Origin: Longibacter sp051155795
GTDB taxonomy: Bacteria > Bacteroidota > Rhodothermia > Rhodothermales > Salinibacteraceae
Assembly: GCF_051155795.1 (NCBI RefSeq)
Contig: NZ_DAXETW010000009.1
Coordinates: forward strand, 1-28,279
Reading direction: 5' to 3'
DNA: 28,279 nt
Below, in pieces: positions 15,012 to 22,672 of the stretch. Every line of letters begins with the position of its first letter. Position 1 is the first letter of the stretch. Under the pieces are notes generated by a model that worked only from the letters and a program-made list of their open reading frames with translations, did not search any database and was not told where the DNA came from. Made by a program: the position numbers and the translations under genes.

Positions 15012-17513
15012 GTGCGCGCCGACTCATCGATTCAATGGGCAACCTATCCGGCCCTGCTCGTCGCCGGGGCACTGTCTGCCGGCATCTTTCTCGCCGAACA
15101 GGGATGGTTGCGACCGTGGTGGACGTGGGGCGGAGCCGCCGCCATCAGCATGCTCATGTATGGCCTCGCGGTCTGGGACGATCGCCGGCGCCTGGTGTCC
15201 CTCGGCGTCCTCGGTCGACTCGCCGCCGCGGCCATCCTGGCGGTCTCGCTCGGGGCCCTTCGGCTCGTCGTCTTCCAGGCACAGCCGCCGGATCGACTGC
15301 ACCGCCAGGCAGCATATCTCATAGCAGACGGCGACACCACGACCATATCGGGCGCCATCGTCGATGCTCCCGAGCGCACAGACGAACGGACCCGATTCAC
15401 GCTCCGCGTCGACACATGGCACCACCCGGCCGGTGACCGACCCGCGACCGGCAAGGTTCGAGTCACCTTCCGAACGTCGCCGTGGGACGACGAGCCGGCA
15501 CCCTTCCCCGACGTTTTCGAAGGGGATCGCATCTGGGTGCACGGGCACCTCCGTCCACCGCCTGCTCCGACAAACCCGGCCGATTTCAACTACGGGGCCT
15601 ACCTCCAGCGCCGCGGGATCTACACCTTGCTGACGGCCCGATCTGCGGGCGACGTGCGCATTCGTTCGCGGACCCGATCGCGAGCGCAGATCCTTGTGAA
15701 CCGGTCTCGATCCCACGTCCGGCACCTGACGCAGCTCCACGTGCCAACGCCCTCATCCCGCGCCATTGTCCACGCATTGCTCCTCGGCGACCGAAGCCGG
15801 GTCACGGATGCGCACCGAGACGCATTTGCGCGAACGGGACTGATGCACCTGCTGGCCGTCTCCGGCCTTCACGTTCTACTGGTCGGCATGGTGATCTATG
15901 CTCTCCTTCGGCCGATGCTGCATCGATTCCGTCTGCGTTGGCAGCACATCGAAGTCCTGCGCGCACTTCTCACAATCGGCATTCTGGTGCTCTACATGCT
16001 GCTGACCGGCCGGCCTCCGTCGGTCGTGCGCGCTGTGGTGATGGCGAGTCTCTTCATCGGCGGCATCGTGCTGCAACGATCGTCCCACACGCTCAACACG
16101 TTGGGTGTAGCTGCCGTGATTCTGCTCATGATGCGGCCGACCGCGCTGTTCGACGTGGGATTCCAGCTCTCGCTGTCGGCCGTGGCAGGAATCGTTGTCT
16201 TGAACCCGCGCATCGACGCCATCGCCAGGTCCATGCTCCCGGATGATGTTGCCTCATCCGGAGCAGGGGAGTGGCTCCTGTCGATGCTGACCGTGTCGGC
16301 CGCTGCAACACTGGGCACGGCGCCCGTTCTCCTGCACCACTTCGGGTTCGTCGCGGTCGGTGGACTCGTACTCAATGTCGTGGCGATTCCGCTTACGGCC
16401 GTCGGACTGACCGCCTCGCTCCTGATGGGACTGGCCGGCGCAACGTGGCCGGCAGCCGGATCAGCCTTCGGGATGGCAGCTGACGTCATGCTTCAGTTGC
16501 TCATCTTGACGGCCCAGTGGGGTGCGGACTGGCTTGGGGCCGGCGTCCAGCTGGCCTCCCCCGACGCGTTACTGCTCGCGGCAATCGTCTGCGGGACGCT
16601 CGTGATCGCGCAGCTTCCCCGCCCACGGCATCGATGGCGACTTGTGACAATAACGGTGATAATCATCACAGCAGGGCAAATGGTCGATGCCTACAACGCC
16701 CGGCTCGGACCCGTTCTCACCGTCACGTTTCTTGACGTCGGCCAGGGGGATGCAACGCTGGTGGAAACGCCGGATGGTCGCACGATGCTGATCGATGGAG
16801 GTCCGCGCTCGCCGTACTGGGATGCGGGCGCCTCCGTCATCCTCCCTCATCTGAGGCATCGGGGGATCGACCGACTGGATCTGGTCGTCGCCACGCACCC
16901 GGATAGTGACCATCTCGGAGGCCTGCCCTCAGTGTTCGAAGCAGTCACCGTCGGGGAGTTCATCCATAGCGGCCGTGGTGCGTCGACAAATCTTTTCGCT
17001 GACAGTCGCGAGGTCCTCAACCGGCGTTCCATTCCGCATCGATCGGTCGTTGCTGGAGACACTCTTGATCTGGGGCCCCACCTCGCCGTCGAAGTTCTCG
17101 GTCCGCCACCCCGACGGATATCATCTACCTGGTCTGAAAACGACGCGTCCGTTGTGCTGGCGCTGACCTACGGAGCTACACAAATCCTCCTTCCGGGAGA
17201 TGTCGAAGGTCATGGCGAGGGGTGGCTGGTCCGAACGTATGCCAATGAACTCGACGCCAATGTCGTTAAGGTGGCTCATCATGGCTCGGCAACGAGCAGC
17301 TCTTTGCCTTTCGTCCGTGCCGCCGTTCCCAGATCCGTCCCTGACGCGCTGGCGGTGATTCCAGTGGGGCGCCGCAATCGATTTGGAATGCCCGTTCCAG
17401 ATGTTGTGACACGCTGGCAGAACTCTGGCGTGAACCTGCTTCGAACCGACTTCAACGGGGCGATACGGGTGGTCAGCGATGGGACGTCGGTTTCGGCAAC
17501 GACGATGCTCTGA
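15012..17513 (+). CDS. comEC: ComEC/Rec2 family DNA uptake channel
   Basis: The 833-aa product starts at a GTG; no in-frame ATG is near. It has the three parts of full-length ComEC. An N-terminal DUF4131 region has two helices and an OB-like domain (about 15-210). A multi-helix Competence domain (about 235-520) contains LMHLLAVSGLHVLLVGMVIY, LLTGRPPSVVRAVVMASLF and DVGFQLSLSAVAGIVVLNP. A C-terminal metallo-beta-lactamase domain (about 565-833) has TFLDVGQGDATLVETPDG, THPDSDHLGGLP and KVAHHGSATSSSLPF. ComEC carries single-stranded DNA across the inner membrane during natural transformation. Its sense strand is C-rich, unlike a leading-strand gene, in line with an origin just downstream. Confidence 0.95.
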   Translation: MRADSSIQWATYPALLVAGALSAGIFLAEQGWLRPWWTWGGAAAISMLMYGLAVWDDRRRLVSLGVLGRLAAAAILAVSLGALRLVVFQAQPPDRLHRQAAYLIADGDTTTISGAIVDAPERTDERTRFTLRVDTWHHPAGDRPATGKVRVTFRTSPWDDEPAPFPDVFEGDRIWVHGHLRPPPAPTNPADFNYGAYLQRRGIYTLLTARSAGDVRIRSRTRSRAQILVNRSRSHVRHLTQLHVPTPSSRAIVHALLLGDRSRVTDAHRDAFARTGLMHLLAVSGLHVLLVGMVIYALLRPMLHRFRLRWQHIEVLRALLTIGILVLYMLLTGRPPSVVRAVVMASLFIGGIVLQRSSHTLNTLGVAAVILLMMRPTALFDVGFQLSLSAVAGIVVLNPRIDAIARSMLPDDVASSGAGEWLLSMLTVSAAATLGTAPVLLHHFGFVAVGGLVLNVVAIPLTAVGLTASLLMGLAGATWPAAGSAFGMAADVMLQLLILTAQWGADWLGAGVQLASPDALLLAAIVCGTLVIAQLPRPRHRWRLVTITVIIITAGQMVDAYNARLGPVLTVTFLDVGQGDATLVETPDGRTMLIDGGPRSPYWDAGASVILPHLRHRGIDRLDLVVATHPDSDHLGGLPSVFEAVTVGEFIHSGRGASTNLFADSREVLNRRSIPHRSVVAGDTLDLGPHLAVEVLGPPPRRISSTWSENDASVVLALTYGATQILLPGDVEGHGEGWLVRTYANELDANVVKVAHHGSATSSSLPFVRAAVPRSVPDALAVIPVGRRNRFGMPVPDVVTRWQNSGVNLLRTDFNGAIRVVSDGTSVSATTML

Positions 17514-17591
17514 GCGTTAACGCGGATTCATTCACAGGTAAACCTGAACGTCCACCACCGTGCCTCAACAAGCACGCACAGGATTGAAATC

Positions 17592-17644
17592 ATTCCATTA
17601 ACGGAATACAGTGCGGACGACTTCCGGTATATGGTCCTATACCG
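17592..17644. repeat. Two palindromes left of the origin core
   Basis: The first is ATTCC (17592-17596) with GGAAT (17603-17607) around a TTAA centre. The second is a perfect 7-bp pair, CGGTATA (17625-17631) with TATACCG (17638-17644), and GGTATA recurs at 17665-17670. They lie about 80 to 115 bases past the comEC stop. They may bind a protein or mark the comEC 3' end; no T-run follows. Confidence 0.5.
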
Positions 17645-17720
17645 ATGTTGGTGGTAAGGGAACTGGTATAGTGCGCGTCGACAACGCAGTTCGCCAATTT
17701 CGGACTTATCCACACTCCCT

Positions 17721-17760
17721 TACTATGTATTAGGTGTATAAAATTTTTTTAGAAGAGTAG
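17721..17760. other. AT-rich duplex-unwinding candidate of oriC
   Basis: The segment is 31 A/T in 40 bases. On its left the perfect box at 17706 is followed by CTCCC and then TTACTATGTATTA. On its right, read on the minus strand, the two boxes at 17777-17793 are followed by CGCCC and then a pyrimidine-led triplet run with CTACTCTTCTA. Box, GC tract, triplets, AT-rich DNA is the order of DnaA-trio unwinding elements. Confidence 0.55.
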
Positions 17761-18169
17761 TGATTGTTGTTGGGCGTGTGGATATGTGGAGAACCAGATC
17801 ACTCACATCGTGCCGGTGCCATTGTGTATAACTTGGGTATGGACTCCCGAAGATGTCCACAGCTTGACGAAGGGCTGGCGGTCGCTGACCGGCATAATCG
17901 GCACATATGCCGAAGTTTTCCACGTTTCCACACTTATCCACAGAAAAACCGGGGGTCCGACGCGAAAAGTTGTGAACCGTTGTCCACACTGTTGAGAACT
18001 TTCGGAAATGTGTGGACGAACGCACGGGTTATGCACCGCCGTTCGCGCCGGTCTCCCGGTCAAGGTGTTATCAAGACGTTATGCCCTACTTGTCCACGGG
18101 TTATCCACAGCGGTGTGGACTGCCGTTTTCGCCGCGGTTTCCGTGGATGTGGAGCACGAAACTGATACA

Positions 18170-19483
18170 TTACTTCCCGAGGCGGCGGTACATTTCGCGC
18201 TTATAGTCTTCGACGCCGGGTTGATTGAAGGGGTTGACGTCGAGCAGATAGCCGCTCACGGCGACGGCGTGCTCGAAGAAGTACAGAAGCTCTCCGAGAG
18301 GTCCGGGGCTGATCGATTCCATCCATAGAGAAAGGATCGGAACGCCGCCGTCGCTATGTGCCTGCGCCGTGCCTTCGTAGGCGCCGCGCGTCACGTCGGA
18401 CATGGTTTTGCCGGCGACGTAATTCAGCCCGTCCAGGTCGTCGTCACTTTCCGGAATGGTGAGGTCGCCGTCGTCGTCTTCCGCCATGAGGAATGTTTCG
18501 AGGACGATCCGTTGCCCGTCCTGCATGTATTGCCCGAGGGAGTGGAGGTCGGTGGTGTACTGTACGACGGTGGGAAACAGACCCGTATGCTCTTTCCCCT
18601 CGCTCTCGCCCATCAGTTGCTGCCACCAGCTTCCGATCGCGCGGAGCTTCGGCTCGAACACAGCGAGGACGTCGACGTCGTACCCCTCCTCCAGCAGGAG
18701 GTACCGCAGGCCGGCGTACTGCAACGCGGGATTCTCGTCGGCGTCGCTCATCGCATCGCACGCAGACACCGCGCCGTAGAAGAACGACCGAATGTCGATG
18801 CCGGCCGCGGCGATCGGAAGCAGGCCGACCGGCGTCATGACGGAAAACCGTCCGCCGACGTCTCGCGGAATGACGTACTTTTTATACGGATGCTCTTCGC
18901 GCAATTTGTTCAGGACGCCCTTTTCGGGATCCGTTGTGACGATAATCCGGTCGTCTGCGTCGGCGAAGTGGTCTTCCATCCATTGCCGGACGAACCGGAA
19001 GGAAAGCGCCGTTTCGAGGGTGGTCCCGCTCTTCGAGATCACGTTTACGAAGACGCTTTTCCCCTCCAAGCTCTCAAGCAGCTCCCGAAGGTAGGCACCG
19101 CTCGTATGATGGCCGGCGAACAGGATTTCCGGCGGCTCATCGGGATGGTCGCTTTTTCCCGGGAGGTCGGGCATTGCCGGGCCCGTTTGTTTGAAGTACG
19201 GCGTTAGGGCATCAATAACGGCTTTCGCACCCAGGTACGAGCCGCCGATCCCGAGGCACAACAGCACATCGGCATCGCGCCGCAGCCGGGCCGCGGTCGA
19301 CTCGATGTCCTCTAGCAGGGCATCATCCGGGTCGGTGAGCAGGTCGCGCCAGCCCAGGAAATCGCTGCCGGCGCCGGACTTGTCGAGAACCGCCCGGTGC
19401 GCATCCGCGAGCCGGGGGCCAAGATCATCGAGGGCACCATCATCGAGCATGTCGGTGGCGCGCGAAGCATCAAGACGAATCAT
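18170..19483 (-). CDS. pgi: Glucose-6-phosphate isomerase
   Basis: The 437-aa product has the two sugar-isomerase domains of the short bacterial PGI type. Signatures are LGIGGSYLGAKAV (about 78-90), VFVNVISKSGTTLETALSFR (about 145-164), DVGGRFSVMTPVGLLPIA (around 210), the catalytic Glu in QLMGESEGK, and the final GYLLDVNPFNQPGVEDYKR with the closing Lys. The enzyme interconverts glucose-6-phosphate and fructose-6-phosphate in glycolysis and gluconeogenesis. The gene points toward the origin, so replication meets its transcription head-on. Acidic patches (AEDDDGDLTIPESDDDLDG) fit a halophile or salt-tolerant host. Confidence 0.96.
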   Translation of the reverse strand: MIRLDASRATDMLDDGALDDLGPRLADAHRAVLDKSGAGSDFLGWRDLLTDPDDALLEDIESTAARLRRDADVLLCLGIGGSYLGAKAVIDALTPYFKQTGPAMPDLPGKSDHPDEPPEILFAGHHTSGAYLRELLESLEGKSVFVNVISKSGTTLETALSFRFVRQWMEDHFADADDRIIVTTDPEKGVLNKLREEHPYKKYVIPRDVGGRFSVMTPVGLLPIAAAGIDIRSFFYGAVSACDAMSDADENPALQYAGLRYLLLEEGYDVDVLAVFEPKLRAIGSWWQQLMGESEGKEHTGLFPTVVQYTTDLHSLGQYMQDGQRIVLETFLMAEDDDGDLTIPESDDDLDGLNYVAGKTMSDVTRGAYEGTAQAHSDGGVPILSLWMESISPGPLGELLYFFEHAVAVSGYLLDVNPFNQPGVEDYKREMYRRLGK

Positions 19484-19704
19484 AGACGGAAGCTGGGTTC
19501 GTGGAAAAGAAAGGTAGCGTCGAGGCGCTACCGGGAGGAAAGCAAGCCGGGGCGTAAACGTCGGGGTGGCGGGCGTCGCGTCCCGTCAGGCCGAGGATGA
19601 TCCTGCCGTTCGCGGACCGCTGGTTCGTAACGTACGAATCAGCCGACCGACAGTACGAAAAGAGGGCGGGGTCGCAGGCAATAGTTCTCCGGTGCGGGGG
19701 CATA
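19484..19704. other. Intergenic stretch upstream of pgi
   Basis: No gene is recognised between the pgi start and the terminator at 19705-19751. It should hold the pgi promoter on the minus strand, but I see no clear consensus elements. Confidence 0.4.
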
Positions 19705-19751
19705 CGACCAAAACGAACGCCCCGCTTCCAGGAAGGGAGGCGGGGCGTTCG
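19705..19751 (-). terminator. Strong Rho-independent terminator of the yajC-ribBA unit
   Basis: A perfect 12-bp stem, CGAACGCCCCGC (19714-19725) with its complement at 19740-19751, is followed on the minus strand by TTTTGG. It lies 38 bases past the stop of the 55-aa membrane protein gene. Confidence 0.88.
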
Positions 19752-19788
19752 GGGGTGTTCATATCGGGTAGTACGTGTCGGCGCAGGG

Positions 19789-19956
19789 TCACTCATCCAT
19801 GGTCAGGAGGCGCCATGTGCAGAATCCGAGGATGGCGGCGGGAAGAAGCAGGCGGAAGATGTCCGTATCGCTCGCCATGATGCGCGAGCCGAGGATGAAC
19901 AGGCTGAGTGCCGCCAGAACGAAGTAGATGATCTTTGCGACCTGTTGTCCGGACAT
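19789..19956 (-). CDS. Small two-helix membrane protein, function unknown
   Basis: The ATG at 19954-19956 gives 55 aa, MSGQQVAKIIYFVLAALSL and so on; an upstream extension of 36 residues in the same frame is Ser/Pro-rich and less likely. Two hydrophobic stretches (IIYFVLAALSLFILG, residues 9-23, and IFRLLLPAAILGFCTWRLL, 33-51) are linked by a short polar loop, SRIMASDTD. I do not recognise the family. It lies 136 bases after ribBA on the same strand and ends at a strong terminator, so it may be the last gene of that transcript. The start codon and the membrane pattern support a real gene. Confidence 0.65.
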   Translation of the reverse strand: MSGQQVAKIIYFVLAALSLFILGSRIMASDTDIFRLLLPAAILGFCTWRLLTMDE

Positions 19957-20092
19957 GAGGTACCGAGAGGTGGGTGAAGGGACGCTCGTGGATGCGGCGA
20001 CACCGACAAAGTGAGAAACCCCGGCGCTTGAAGCAAGTCGCTGCTGGATCGGATAGGGGACCACCTGGTTTCGGGCGGCCGGTTAGGGAGCG

Positions 20093-21343
20093 TTATCCGT
20101 TCCCGTCGCCGTTTTTCACGCCTCGCAGGGCGTCGACGAGGAGCGGCGTCACCTGGTCGTCGGTGGCGTGAACGTAGCGGGCTGCGACGTCATCCGGAAT
20201 TTCAATCGGGACGCGCTCGACGATCTCCAGTCCGTACCCCCGGAGCCCGACGCGCTTCTGCGGGTTGTTCGTGAGCAGCCGGAGCTTGCGTGCGCCCAGG
20301 TTGCGGAGGATCTGGCAGCCGATGCCGTAGTCGCGGGGGTCCATGCCGGTGTCCGGCTCAATCTCGCCTCCTTCTTCGGACTGACGTTCCATCGCCCGGA
20401 GTTTCGTGAGGAGGCCGGGCTTGCGTGCGCCCTGCATCATATAGAGGACGACGCCGCGCCCCTCGTTTTCGATCATCAGCATCGACTCCGCGAGCTTCTG
20501 GTAGCCGCCGGTCGCATCGGCCGCAAAGACGTCACCAATCACATCCTGCGCGTGGGCACGGACCAGCACGGGCTCATCCTCGCTCCAGTGGCCCTTGACG
20601 AGCGCAAGATGCACTTCTCCGGTTAGCGTTTCCTCGAATGCAACGAGCCGGAACGATCCGTACGCTGTCTCGATCGGGACTTCCGCCTCGCGCTGAACGA
20701 GGCTCTCGTTCTGCATCCGGTAGGCAATCAGGTCCTGGATCGTGATGAACGGCATGTCGAGCTCGTCGGCGAGCTCGGTCAGCTCCGGCACGCGGGCCAT
20801 GCTGCCGTCTTCGTTCATGATTTCGACCAGTGCCCCCACCGGGCGGAAGCCTGCCAGGCGGGCGAGGTCGACTGATGCCTCCGTGTGTCCGGCTCGCCGG
20901 AGGACGCCGCCCGTGCGGGCTTTGAGCGGGAAGACGTGGCCTGGACGGGCGAAGTCGAACCGGGATACATCTGGATCCGCCAGCGCACGGATTGTTTTCG
21001 CACGATCCGAGGCAGAGATGCCCGTCGTGGTGTCCTTTTTATAGTCGACCGACACGGTAAACGGCGTGTGGTAGAGCGCCGAGTTGGACTCCACCATCAG
21101 GTCGAGGTCCAGTTCGTCGGCCCGTTCCGGGGTGATGGCGGTACAGATCAGGCCGCGCCCCCGGCTGGCCATGAAATTGATCAGCTCCGGGGTCATCGCT
21201 TCGGCTGCGCCGATGAAGTCGCCCTCGTTCTCGCGATCGGCGTCATCCACAACGATGACGAGTTCGCCGCGTCGGATCGCGTCGATCGCGTCTTCGATGG
21301 CATCAAACGGGCCCTCGGGGCCGCTGTGGGTGGCGTCTGTCAT
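20093..21343 (-). CDS. ribB: RibBA: DHBP synthase with degenerate GTP cyclohydrolase II domain
   Basis: The 416-aa product has two domains. Residues about 14-212 are 3,4-dihydroxy-2-butanone-4-phosphate synthase with its active-site parts intact: DDADRENEGDFIGAAE, HTPFTVSVD, GHVFPL and GHTEASVDLARLAG. It makes the four-carbon unit of riboflavin from ribulose 5-phosphate. Residues about 215-416 follow the GTP cyclohydrolase II fold, but the zinc site that normally reads CxTGDVFGSxRCDC is here DVIGDVFAADATGG, so all three Cys are gone. The RQEGRGIGL catalytic loop reads MQGARKPGL. GTP hydrolysis is therefore unlikely, as in proteins described as RibBX. The pathway would need another RibA. It lies 48 bases after yajC. 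No FMN riboswitch is visible upstream. Confidence 0.9.
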   Translation of the reverse strand: MTDATHSGPEGPFDAIEDAIDAIRRGELVIVVDDADRENEGDFIGAAEAMTPELINFMASRGRGLICTAITPERADELDLDLMVESNSALYHTPFTVSVDYKKDTTTGISASDRAKTIRALADPDVSRFDFARPGHVFPLKARTGGVLRRAGHTEASVDLARLAGFRPVGALVEIMNEDGSMARVPELTELADELDMPFITIQDLIAYRMQNESLVQREAEVPIETAYGSFRLVAFEETLTGEVHLALVKGHWSEDEPVLVRAHAQDVIGDVFAADATGGYQKLAESMLMIENEGRGVVLYMMQGARKPGLLTKLRAMERQSEEGGEIEPDTGMDPRDYGIGCQILRNLGARKLRLLTNNPQKRVGLRGYGLEIVERVPIEIPDDVAARYVHATDDQVTPLLVDALRGVKNGDGNG

Positions 21344-21391
21344 GTTGGTCGCAAGGAGTCGGTCGGGGGCACGGGGCGACGGCCGTCCAGT

Positions 21392-21718
21392 CTAGTTGTC
21401 GTCGCCGCCGACGTTGGCGATGGCCTGCTTGTCGAAGCGAAGCTTTGTCCCGCTGCTGTCGACCTGGACGAGAAGGGAGTCGTCGTCGATGCGGCGCACC
21501 GTCCCGTGGATGCCGCCGATGGTGACGATCTTATCGCCCTTTTCCAGGTTGCTGACCATCTCCTCGTGCTCCTCCTGCTGCTTCTTCTGCGGGCGGTAGA
21601 TGAACAGGTAGAAGACGCCGATCACCAGGATGATCGGGATCAGGAAGCTGATGATTCCACCGGTGCCGTCGGCGGGTTGGCCGCCGGCGAGGAAAACAGG
21701 CAGAAGAGACAGGAGCAT
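21392..21718 (-). CDS. yajC: Sec translocase accessory subunit YajC
   Basis: The 108-aa product has a short periplasmic start, one transmembrane helix (IISFLIPIILVIGVFYLFIY, about residues 22-41) and the YajC signature RPQKKQQEEHEEMVSNLEKGDKIVTIGGIHGTV. An Asp-rich soluble end follows. YajC binds SecDF and SecYEG and supports protein export. It lies on the same strand as the SRP RNA 300 bases upstream and as ribBA 48 bases downstream. The start codon overlaps TGTGGACAA, a DnaA box with one mismatch, probably by chance. Confidence 0.95.
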   Translation of the reverse strand: MLLSLLPVFLAGGQPADGTGGIISFLIPIILVIGVFYLFIYRPQKKQQEEHEEMVSNLEKGDKIVTIGGIHGTVRRIDDDSLLVQVDSSGTKLRFDKQAIANVGGDDN

Positions 21719-22011
21719 GTGGACAAAGGCAGTCCGTGAAGGGTCGGGTGACGAGGGTGCCGCAGAGGACCGCCCGCGCGTGACGGGCTGATTCTGCGCA
21801 CATCACACGTTTACGCACCCGGAAACGCCGGGTTCACCCGCCGGGCCGCCGTAAACCCGCGATTTGGATTCGTTTCCTTTAATTTCAGGCGAACAGACCG
21901 TTCACCCGAGGCCGGGCCGAGTTGGGAGACCCGGAGATGCAGCGAAGCCGGCTGACTTCCGGATGGTCGGAGACCATAAAAAGCAGTGCCCACAACAAAC
22001 CGCTACCGCAT
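21719..22011 (-). other. Long leader or promoter region of yajC
   Basis: About 300 bases separate the SRP RNA end from yajC. Several short GC-rich inverted repeats are visible (for example CCCGG/CCGGG around 21830), but no known riboswitch class and no gene. The yajC promoter must lie here unless it is read through from the SRP RNA. Confidence 0.35.
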
Positions 22012-22018
22012 AAAAAAA
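22012..22018 (-). terminator. T-run ending the SRP RNA
   Basis: Seven T on the minus strand directly follow the closing stem of the SRP RNA, whose 5' and 3' ends pair (GGGCAAG with CTTGCCC). Stem plus T-run makes an intrinsic terminator. Confidence 0.8.
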
Positions 22019-22115
22019 GGGCAAGCTACCCACATCGCGCCGCTGCGACCTCCTACCGCTGCTGCCTTCCGGCCCTGACGGAGTTCAGAGGGAGCTGGCC
22101 GTGTGGGACTTGCCC
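22019..22115 (-). ncRNA. ffs: Signal recognition particle RNA, small bacterial type (4.5S)
   Basis: The minus strand carries the SRP domain IV core GGGCCGGAAGGCAGCAGCGG (complement around 22058-22075), with the GGAA tetraloop and the symmetric and asymmetric internal loops that bind Ffh. The ends pair as GGGCAAGTCCCACA with TGTGGG.AGCTTGCCC, giving one long hairpin of about 97 nt. With Ffh and FtsY it brings ribosomes making membrane proteins to the Sec translocon. It lies upstream of yajC on the same strand. Exact ends are inferred from the stem and the T-run. Confidence 0.95.
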
Positions 22116-22123
22116 TACTCGGT

Positions 22124-22157
22124 GCGGGGAATCCCCGCGCAAGTTGTGTAGACTACA
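22124..22157. promoter_or_regulatory. Two dyads just upstream of the SRP RNA
   Basis: GCGGGGA-A-TCCCCGC (22124-22138) is nearly a perfect palindrome. GTTGT and ACAAC (within 22141-22157) form a second. They sit 9 to 42 bases before the SRP RNA 5' end, in the expected promoter position. A bound regulator is possible; no known operator is matched. Confidence 0.4.
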
Positions 22158-22304
22158 ACATGACCGGCAAGATCGAGTTCCAGCGGGAAACGACCCTTCG
22201 GTGCGCAGATCGGCATTCATGGAAAGTCGAAAATGTGCCGGCATCGCGCCCGTAGGGACCGCGAGTCCACCGTCCACTTCCTTTCAGAAAACGACGTAGG
22301 AGCA

Positions 22305-22490
22305 ATGTCCGACTTGACGCTTCCCCGCGAGACCTACGACCGCATCAAATCCGAAATCGAAAGCGCCGACAGCCCCGTCGGCATCGATGCCGAAAAGGCG
22401 CACGTCATCATCATTCACAAGCTGATGGCGATTGAGCGGCGCCTCGACGCACTCGAGGAGGCGGCTGATTCGAGGCCGGATCCCCGCTGA
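22305..22490 (+). CDS. Hypothetical protein, 61 aa, helical
   Basis: The ATG at 22305 follows TAGGAG at a good distance, one of the few Shine-Dalgarno-like sites in this window, and is preferred to an upstream in-frame ATG. The product MSDLTLPRETYDRIKSEIES.. is acidic and has two helix-forming parts; the second, HVIIIHKLMAIERRLDALEEA (residues about 33-53), has heptad-like spacing and could form a coiled coil. I do not recognise the family. It stands alone, divergent from the SRP RNA and 182 bases before the TonB receptor gene. Confidence 0.6.
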   Translation: MSDLTLPRETYDRIKSEIESADSPVGIDAEKAHVIIIHKLMAIERRLDALEEAADSRPDPR

Positions 22491-22672
22491 CCGGCGCTAC
22501 GGGCCGGGAAACGATTTTTTCACGGGAGGAGAGTACCCATCGTTGAGGTCATGCGTCCTGTTCACGGGTACAGGAACTGCTATTCGCACCTCCCCGTGGA
22601 TCGCCCGGGCCTTCGATACCGGCCCGGCCATCCGCCTCCATCGAATTGCCGTACCATTTCTTCGGCCCTGTG

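Larger units (their letters stand above)
17514..18169. other. oriC: Probable chromosomal replication origin (oriC)
   Basis: This 656-base gap between comEC and pgi carries no gene. DnaA boxes identical to TTATCCACA lie on + at 17706-17714, 17934-17942 and 18101-18109. TGTGTATAA (17823-17831, -) fits the looser TTATNCACA form. One-mismatch boxes lie at 17777-17785 (-), 17785-17793 (-), 17980-17988 (+) and 18029-18037 (+, against TTATNCACA), with weaker ones between. The stretch 17721-17760 has 9 G/C in 40 bases, in a GC-rich genome, and includes seven T in a row; it is the likely unwinding element. GC skew changes sign across the region. Origins usually lie beside dnaA or dnaN; neither is in this window. 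A plasmid origin is unlikely given the housekeeping genes around it. Confidence is high for a DnaA-box cluster, a little lower for the working origin. Confidence 0.87.

Noticed and set aside
20093..21718. FMN riboswitch before the riboflavin gene
   Set aside because: The 48-base gap between yajC and ribBA is too short, and the yajC leader has no FMN-aptamer signature.
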